The notes beneath the pieces were generated by a model that saw nothing but the letters and a program-made list of their open reading frames with translations, made no database searches and was not told where the DNA came from. The position numbers were made by a program, and so were the translations under genes. 64,000 nt of DNA from Corynebacterium variabile (lineage in GTDB: Bacteria; Actinomycetota; Actinomycetes; Mycobacteriales; Mycobacteriaceae), in the NCBI RefSeq assembly GCF_006539825.1, contig NZ_BJNT01000004.1:1-64000 (forward strand). The letters run 5' to 3'. Each line of letters begins with the position of its first letter. Position 1 is the first letter of the stretch. Of the stretch, positions 59,063 through 64,000 are shown piece by piece.

Positions 59063-60598
59063 ATGGATAAAGGTCGGCAGGATCCGCATCGGGGGCGCCC
59101 CCGGATCCAGGAGCAGGCGGACGCCATCGTCGCCGGTGTGCTCGCCGGTGCGGGGCCGCGCGTCGGCAGTCGGGAGTACTCCACCCGCCGGATCTCGATG
59201 ATGACCGGTATCAGTCAGCCTCTGGTGAGCCGGTCGATGCGTCGGATCCGTGGGGTCCGCGACGGGGAGGGTGGTCCCGGCGCCCCCACTGTGCCCGATC
59301 TGTCCGGTCTTTCCGGGCGCCGGACGTTGCGGCTGGCGGCCTTCGTCGTCGACTTCCCCCGGATCCGTATCGACTTCACTGACGGTGGCGAGGACGTCGT
59401 CGGTGAGGTCAGGGCCTTCGAGCGCCGGGCCACCGCGGTCATGGCTGCACTCCGGATCTCCGGGGCGGACACCTGGCCGACCACCTGGCGTGCGCCGGGG
59501 GCCGAGGAACTGGAGCGGGCCTGGGACGCTGACCGCCCGGCCGAACAGCCCTCGGCGGACCCGGATCCGGAGCTGGGCCCGGGGTCGGTCCGGGTGTACT
59601 GGGAGCCGGGCCGCCAGTCGTGGGAGGTGTTCCTCGCGCGGATCGCCGGATTGTTCGGTGCCTGCGGACGCTCGGTGGACGCGGTGCCCGGCGCCCTGTT
59701 GACCGCCCTGTCGGTCCGCGTGGGACAGGGTCTCCACGGGGTCCGGTGGAGCCGGCGGGGCGTCGTCAAAGGTTACGGTGATGTTTCGCCGACCGTAGGA
59801 AATGACCCTCATTCTGACTCAGAAAGATCGGCCTCTCCGCCCTACCCGACACCGGTCCTGGGCGAACTCTCGATGGCCGAGCAGGTCGCCATCGCCCTAC
59901 GTAAGGAGATCACCGACGCCGGCTACTCCGCCGGCGACCGGGTCACCAGCGTGGTCCTGGCCTCCCATATGGGCCTGCGTCAGTCGGCGGTGCTCGCGGC
60001 GATGCGACGGCTTGTCGACGACGGCCTGCTGGTCTCCCGCAACGGCGTGTTCTCCCTGCCACTGGTCACCGGCGCGGACATCATCGACCTCTATGCTGCC
60101 CGGCTGCAGGTCGGCATCGTGCTGCTGCGGGCCTGCGCGAGCCGGCCACGGTACCGGCTGCTGGCCCCGCAGACCGCCCTGCGGACCCTGGAGGCCGCGG
60201 TCGCCCGGGGGGACGCCGAACGGGTCGACCAGGCTGACCTGTACTTCCAGCAGGAACTCGCCGAGGCGTCCGGTCTGACGCAGTCCGCCCGGACCTTTCA
60301 TTCGCTCACGCTGCGGCTGCAGATGTTCATCTCGGTGCTGCAGCTCAACTACGGCCAGGCGGTGCCCCGCATCCTCGCCGACGACCGGCGGATCATGTCT
60401 GCCCTGGTCACCGGGGACGCCGAGGTCGCGGTGTGGACCTGGCGCTCGAAGTTGGACAATGCGGTGCGGCACATGAGTGCGGCATCCCAGGTGGGAGGCG
60501 GTGGTGCCCGGAGCGGTTCAGGTGGGGGTTCAAGCCGTGCCGGTCGCACCGGGATGCGCTTCGACGTGTCCCTGTGGGAGCGGCTGACTGAAGGGTGA
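59063..60598 (+). CDS. Transcriptional regulator with two DNA-binding modules (GntR-like C-terminal half)
   Basis: A 511-aa protein. An N-terminal helix-turn-helix-like segment (REYSTRRISMMTGISQPLVSRSMRRI, residues about 38-63) is followed by an unassigned domain (85-245). At about 275-345 there is a GntR winged helix (EQVAIALRKEITDAGYSAGDRVTSVVLASHMGLRQSAVLAAMRRLVDDGLLVSRNG). Residues 350-480 look like an FCD ligand-binding domain. The arrangement is unusual, as normal GntR/FCD proteins are about 230 aa. Divergent from putA by 93 bases, so it probably controls proline use. ATG 59063 was chosen over GTG 59024. Confidence 0.82.
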   Translation: MDKGRQDPHRGRPRIQEQADAIVAGVLAGAGPRVGSREYSTRRISMMTGISQPLVSRSMRRIRGVRDGEGGPGAPTVPDLSGLSGRRTLRLAAFVVDFPRIRIDFTDGGEDVVGEVRAFERRATAVMAALRISGADTWPTTWRAPGAEELERAWDADRPAEQPSADPDPELGPGSVRVYWEPGRQSWEVFLARIAGLFGACGRSVDAVPGALLTALSVRVGQGLHGVRWSRRGVVKGYGDVSPTVGNDPHSDSERSASPPYPTPVLGELSMAEQVAIALRKEITDAGYSAGDRVTSVVLASHMGLRQSAVLAAMRRLVDDGLLVSRNGVFSLPLVTGADIIDLYAARLQVGIVLLRACASRPRYRLLAPQTALRTLEAAVARGDAERVDQADLYFQQELAEASGLTQSARTFHSLTLRLQMFISVLQLNYGQAVPRILADDRRIMSALVTGDAEVAVWTWRSKLDNAVRHMSAASQVGGGGARSGSGGGSSRAGRTGMRFDVSLWERLTEG

Positions 60599-60759
60599 GC
60601 CGGCGGCGCCCCGCCCGGCCAAACGCCCGTCCGCTCAAACATTATGCATGCCGTGACGGGGGCTATGGAACTCGGAAAACTCTTTGGCCGGTACGTTTCA
60701 TGTTGGTTGGCAGTGTTGAGAGTGCACAATGTTGCCGCGCCTGCTTCGGACGCCTGTCT

Positions 60760-62400
60760 CTACCGCGGGTGCCGCACCACGACGAGCGTCCGCACCGGCC
60801 GAGTCCCCGGCAGCCGGTCGGACGCCAACAGGGCCTCCAGATCAGCGGTCCCCGCCGCGTCAAGGTGTTCGAAAGGCTCGTCGAGCAGCAGTACCGGTGC
60901 ATCGGTGAGCAGCATCCGCGCCAGCAGCAGTCGCCGACGCTGCCCACCCGACAGACTCTCCGCCCCGTCGGTGAGGACCGTGGAAAGACCCTCGGGAAGC
61001 TCCTCCACCCACTCGTCGAGACCGACGGCGTCCAGCACCGTCAGCATCAGTCCGTCCGTGGCGTCCGGTGCACCGACCGCCAGGTTGTCGCGCACGGTCG
61101 TGGCGAAGACATGGGCGTCCTCGGGCAGGTAGGCGACCGTACGGTGCAGCAGTTCCGGGTCGATGCTGGCCAGCGGCACCCCGTCCAGTGTGATCCGTCC
61201 TGCCAGTGGCGGCAGGAGTCCGGCGAGGGTGAGCAGCAGAGTGGTCTTCCCCGTGCCGGACGCCGCGGTCACCGTGTACCGTGCCCCGGCGGGCAGGTCC
61301 AGGTCCACGGTGCCCAGCACCCGGTCCCGACCGTAGGACAGGCGGGTCGCGCGCAGTCGGGGAACACCGCTGAACGGTACAGACCGTACGGCGGCGGCGG
61401 GTGCGGCAGCGGTCCCGCCGGCCGGCACGGCGTCCTCACCGGTAAGGGCTGCGAGGCGGCTGGCAGCACCGGAGGCACGCGTGGCGGCCTCGGCGGCCTC
61501 GGGCAGTGCGGAGGTCGCCTCGAACGCGGCGGTGGCCAGCAGCACCAGCACCCCGAACCACTGCGGTGAACGGACCGCGGCACCGGCATCGAGGTAGCCG
61601 ACCGTCGCCACGAGGAGGACGCCGACCACCGTCGCGGCGGAGGCGAACACGGACAGCGCGGTCCCGGCGGCACGGGCGGGGGCGCCGGCCTCGGCGGCTG
61701 CGGTGAGCCCGCGGGCGGCGTCACCGGCACCGGCGAGCGCATCGGTCAGCGTGCCCCGCACCCGCAGTGCGGCGGAGTCGGTGAGCACCCGGTCGACGGC
61801 GGTGGCGTAGCGTCCGGCGGCGGTGGCCCGTCGCGACTCGGCGATGCGTACCGACCGCGCCACCGCCCAGGGGGCACCGGTACCGGCGATGAGCAGCCCG
61901 ACGGCCAGCACGATCGCCGCGGGTGCCGACAGTGCCGCGGTGAAGCCCACGGCGAGCACCCCGGTGACCAGGGCGACCAGGGCGGGGACCACGGCACGGA
62001 CGATGACGTCGGCGACGGCGTCGATGTCGTCGGTGAAGCGGGTGACGAGTTCACCGCGGCCCAGTGCGGCGGTCCGCGACGTCGGTGCTGCGGCCAGCCG
62101 ACGGTAGGCGGTGACCCGTGCGGTCCCGGCGCACCGCAGTGCCAGCCGGTGGGACGCCAACCGGTCGGTGTAGCGGAACGCCGCCCGGGAGATGCCGAGG
62201 GCGCGCACCGCGGTCACCGCGACGGTGAGGTCCATCACCGGTGGCATCTCCCATGCCCGGGTGATCAGCCAGGCGGAGACGACCGTCAGGGTGAGGGACG
62301 CCAGCAGCGTCATCGTCCCGGTGGCGACCGGTCCGACGAGGTCCCGGAGGCGCAGCCCGGTCATCGGCCGGGCGGTCCGCAGTGTGCGCAGTGTGGTCAT
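60760..62400 (-). CDS. cydC: ABC exporter CydC (cytochrome bd assembly)
   Basis: A 546-aa half-transporter with a membrane domain (residues 20-310, about six helices) and an ATPase domain. The ATPase has Walker A TAASGTGKTTL, signature LSGGQRRRLLLARML and Walker B VLLLDEPFEHLD. With CydD it exports cysteine/glutathione or heme-related cargo needed to build cytochrome bd oxidase. Its start overlaps the CydD stop by four bases. The region downstream (60599-60759) shows no gene. Confidence 0.92.
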   Translation of the reverse strand: MTTLRTLRTARPMTGLRLRDLVGPVATGTMTLLASLTLTVVSAWLITRAWEMPPVMDLTVAVTAVRALGISRAAFRYTDRLASHRLALRCAGTARVTAYRRLAAAPTSRTAALGRGELVTRFTDDIDAVADVIVRAVVPALVALVTGVLAVGFTAALSAPAAIVLAVGLLIAGTGAPWAVARSVRIAESRRATAAGRYATAVDRVLTDSAALRVRGTLTDALAGAGDAARGLTAAAEAGAPARAAGTALSVFASAATVVGVLLVATVGYLDAGAAVRSPQWFGVLVLLATAAFEATSALPEAAEAATRASGAASRLAALTGEDAVPAGGTAAAPAAAVRSVPFSGVPRLRATRLSYGRDRVLGTVDLDLPAGARYTVTAASGTGKTTLLLTLAGLLPPLAGRITLDGVPLASIDPELLHRTVAYLPEDAHVFATTVRDNLAVGAPDATDGLMLTVLDAVGLDEWVEELPEGLSTVLTDGAESLSGGQRRRLLLARMLLTDAPVLLLDEPFEHLDAAGTADLEALLASDRLPGTRPVRTLVVVRHPR

Positions 62401-63986
62401 GACCGCACCTCGATCCGGTGGTCGGCGGCGGCAGTGACCACCGGGTCGTGGGTGGCGACGAGGACCGTCGCCCCGTCGGCGGCGCGCCGGGCCAGGGTGT
62501 CGAGCATGGCCCTTGCACTGTCGGTGTCCAGGTGTGCGGTCGGTTCGTCGAGGAGGACCAGGTCGCGTCCGGTGGCACGTCCCCGGTCAAGTTCGGCGGA
62601 CACGGCGACACGCTGACGTTGTCCGAGGGAGAGCCCGGAGGTGTCGCCGACAGCGGTGGCGTCGACGGCGTCCAGCACGGGGCGTTGGGGCAGGTAGGAG
62701 GTCCGTTCCCATAGTGCGGGTCCGGTGAGCACCGTAGCGGGGTCGCCGTCCACGGTGCTGTCGGTGACGACCGCGGTGCCGGACACGCCGTCGGTGGCGA
62801 TGCCGAGCAGGGCGAGCAGGGCGGTGGACTTGCCAGCCCCGTTCGGGCCGGTGAGCACGGTGAGCTGTCCCGGTGCGGCGGTTCCGGTGACGTCGCGGGG
62901 GCGTGGGCCGTCGCGTCCGGTGGCCGACAGGTGGTCGAAGGTGACGGTGAGGCCGTTTGCGGCGGGAACCGGAGCCACCGCCGGTCCGGATGCCCCGGAT
63001 GCCCCGGTGTGCCCGGCCGCCCCGGCGTCCTCCTGAGTGCCGCCGAGCAGTGTGAGGATCCGGTCGACGGCGACGATCCCGTCCCGGGCGTCGTGGAACC
63101 GGGCGCCGACCTGGCGGACCGGGTTGTAGACCTCCGGGATGATGATGAGCACCGTCAGCCCGGCCGCCAGCGTCATCGACCCGTCGAGCAGGCGGAACCC
63201 GATGCCGACGGCGACCAGGGCGATCGACAGTGTGGCGAGGAACTCCAGCACCATCGAGGACAGGAAGGCGATGCGCAGCACCTCCATGGTGGACCGGCGG
63301 TGCCGGTCGGACAGGCGCCGCACCTCGGTGACCGGTGCGTGCAGCCGCCCGAGGGCGCGCAGGGTCGGTAGTCCGGTGACGAGGTCGAGCAGCTGGTCGG
63401 ACAGGACACCGAGGGTGGCGAGCTTCCTCTCGGTGCGTCCGGCGGTGAGCGTGCCGACGAGCCACATGAACACCGGGATCAGGGGCAGGGTGACTATCGC
63501 GATGACCGCGGAGCCGACGTCGAGGAACCACACCACGACGAGGATCGCCGGGGTGGCCAGTGCGGTGGAGAGCAGAGCCGGCAGGTAGCCGGTGAGGTAG
63601 GGGCCGAGGCCGTCGACACCCTCGGTGAGCAGGGTGCGCCAGGCGGCCCGGTCGACACTGCGCGGGTCCCGGTGGGCCAGGGCGTCGAGGGCACGGACCC
63701 GCAGGTCCTCGGTCGCCCTCGCCGCCGCCCGGTGGCTGTACCGCTTCTCCGCCCAGGCCAGCCCGGCCTGCACGGGCACCAGGATGCCGAGCCATATCAG
63801 GGCGGTGCGGTGGTCGGGGACACCGGTGTGGTCGGTGACGACGGCGGCACCGACGTGCCCGAGCAGGACGCCGGATGCGACGAGTGCGACGGTGCGCAGG
63901 GCCGTCACGGCCGCGAGGACTGCGGTCCACCGTCGCGTCGGGGTGGACAGCCGCAGCAGCCGCGGGTCGACAGGCCCGGTGCTCAC
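62397..63986 (-). CDS. cydD: ABC exporter CydD (cytochrome bd assembly)
   Basis: A 529-aa half-transporter. The membrane domain includes the CydD motif GVDGLGPYLTGYLPALLSTA and IIPEVYNPVRQVGARFHDARDG. The ATPase has Walker A LTGPNGAGKST, a variant signature LSLGQRQRVAV (Gly-Gly replaced by Leu-Gly) and Walker B LVLLDEPTAHLD. GTG 63986 has GAGG upstream, and the last codons of a preceding gene (ending ...TEPPR and TGA at 63985-63983) fit overlap with cydB; too little of that gene lies in the window to call it. Confidence 0.92.
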   Translation of the reverse strand: MSTGPVDPRLLRLSTPTRRWTAVLAAVTALRTVALVASGVLLGHVGAAVVTDHTGVPDHRTALIWLGILVPVQAGLAWAEKRYSHRAAARATEDLRVRALDALAHRDPRSVDRAAWRTLLTEGVDGLGPYLTGYLPALLSTALATPAILVVVWFLDVGSAVIAIVTLPLIPVFMWLVGTLTAGRTERKLATLGVLSDQLLDLVTGLPTLRALGRLHAPVTEVRRLSDRHRRSTMEVLRIAFLSSMVLEFLATLSIALVAVGIGFRLLDGSMTLAAGLTVLIIIPEVYNPVRQVGARFHDARDGIVAVDRILTLLGGTQEDAGAAGHTGASGASGPAVAPVPAANGLTVTFDHLSATGRDGPRPRDVTGTAAPGQLTVLTGPNGAGKSTALLALLGIATDGVSGTAVVTDSTVDGDPATVLTGPALWERTSYLPQRPVLDAVDATAVGDTSGLSLGQRQRVAVSAELDRGRATGRDLVLLDEPTAHLDTDSARAMLDTLARRAADGATVLVATHDPVVTAAADHRIEVRS

Positions 63987-64000
63987 CTCGGTGGCTCCGT

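Noticed and set aside
60599..60759. Possible small gene between the putA regulator and cydC
   Set aside because: No start with a ribosome site and no protein-like composition in any frame.

Overview
The window reads as chromosome of a high-GC actinomycete, most likely a Corynebacterium of the alkane-using, high-GC group. This is inference from gene content: a metB protein very close to the corynebacterial type, LuxR-type two-component pairs beside an HrtBA-like ABC exporter, cydDC, a fused putA, overlapping ATGA/GTGA start-stop junctions, leaderless-looking promoters and many long hairpins where convergent genes meet. Most reading is by family motif; nothing was searched against a database.

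Layout. 1-353: N-terminal part of a Fic protein leaving the left edge. 427-3062: type B carboxylesterase, a membrane-anchored MTB12-like protein and a long terminator. 3079-6408: an alkane hydroxylase operon on the minus strand (alkB, a two-helix membrane protein of unknown function, two rubredoxins, rubredoxin reductase). 6705-10146: a type II toxin-antitoxin pair and an unknown 715-aa protein, with a two-copy structured intergenic repeat. 10240-15544: ABC ATPase, signal peptidase I, and a two-component system divergent from an FtsX-type permease/ATPase pair resembling corynebacterial ChrSA-HrtBA. 15567-24277: dicarboxylate symporter, PhoA-type phosphatase lipoprotein, a large secreted protein, an acetyltransferase, metB with a candidate McbR site. 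24347-29479: a frameshifted lipoprotein, zinc alcohol dehydrogenase, cupin protein, 3-methyladenine DNA glycosylase, and a large FAD/NAD(P)-binding protein.

29551-38683 is a transport and oxidation block: peptide-type ABC importer (lipoprotein, two permeases, fused double ATPase) divergent from the FAD protein, then a second two-component system and a fused CMD/alkylhydroperoxidase protein. It resembles the little-studied cassette defined by the KPN_01854/Avi_7169/Avi_7170 families. 38684-42060 is an accessory, decayed stretch: a frameshifted gene followed by a 46-aa membrane ORF, an aldo/keto reductase, a DUF559-like nuclease-fold gene bracketed by inverted repeats, and a short-chain dehydrogenase remnant.

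42126-47395 holds two tandem acyltransferase-3/SGNH paralogues. 47505-49381 has a small secreted protein and a methyltransferase operon. 49415-53865 (glpD, divergent FAD-linked oxidase and lipid kinase) has the same gene content as Mycobacterium tuberculosis Rv2249c-Rv2252. 54039-60598 has an SDR, putA and a divergent regulator with two apparent DNA-binding modules. 60760-63986 is cydC and cydD, continuing beyond the right edge.
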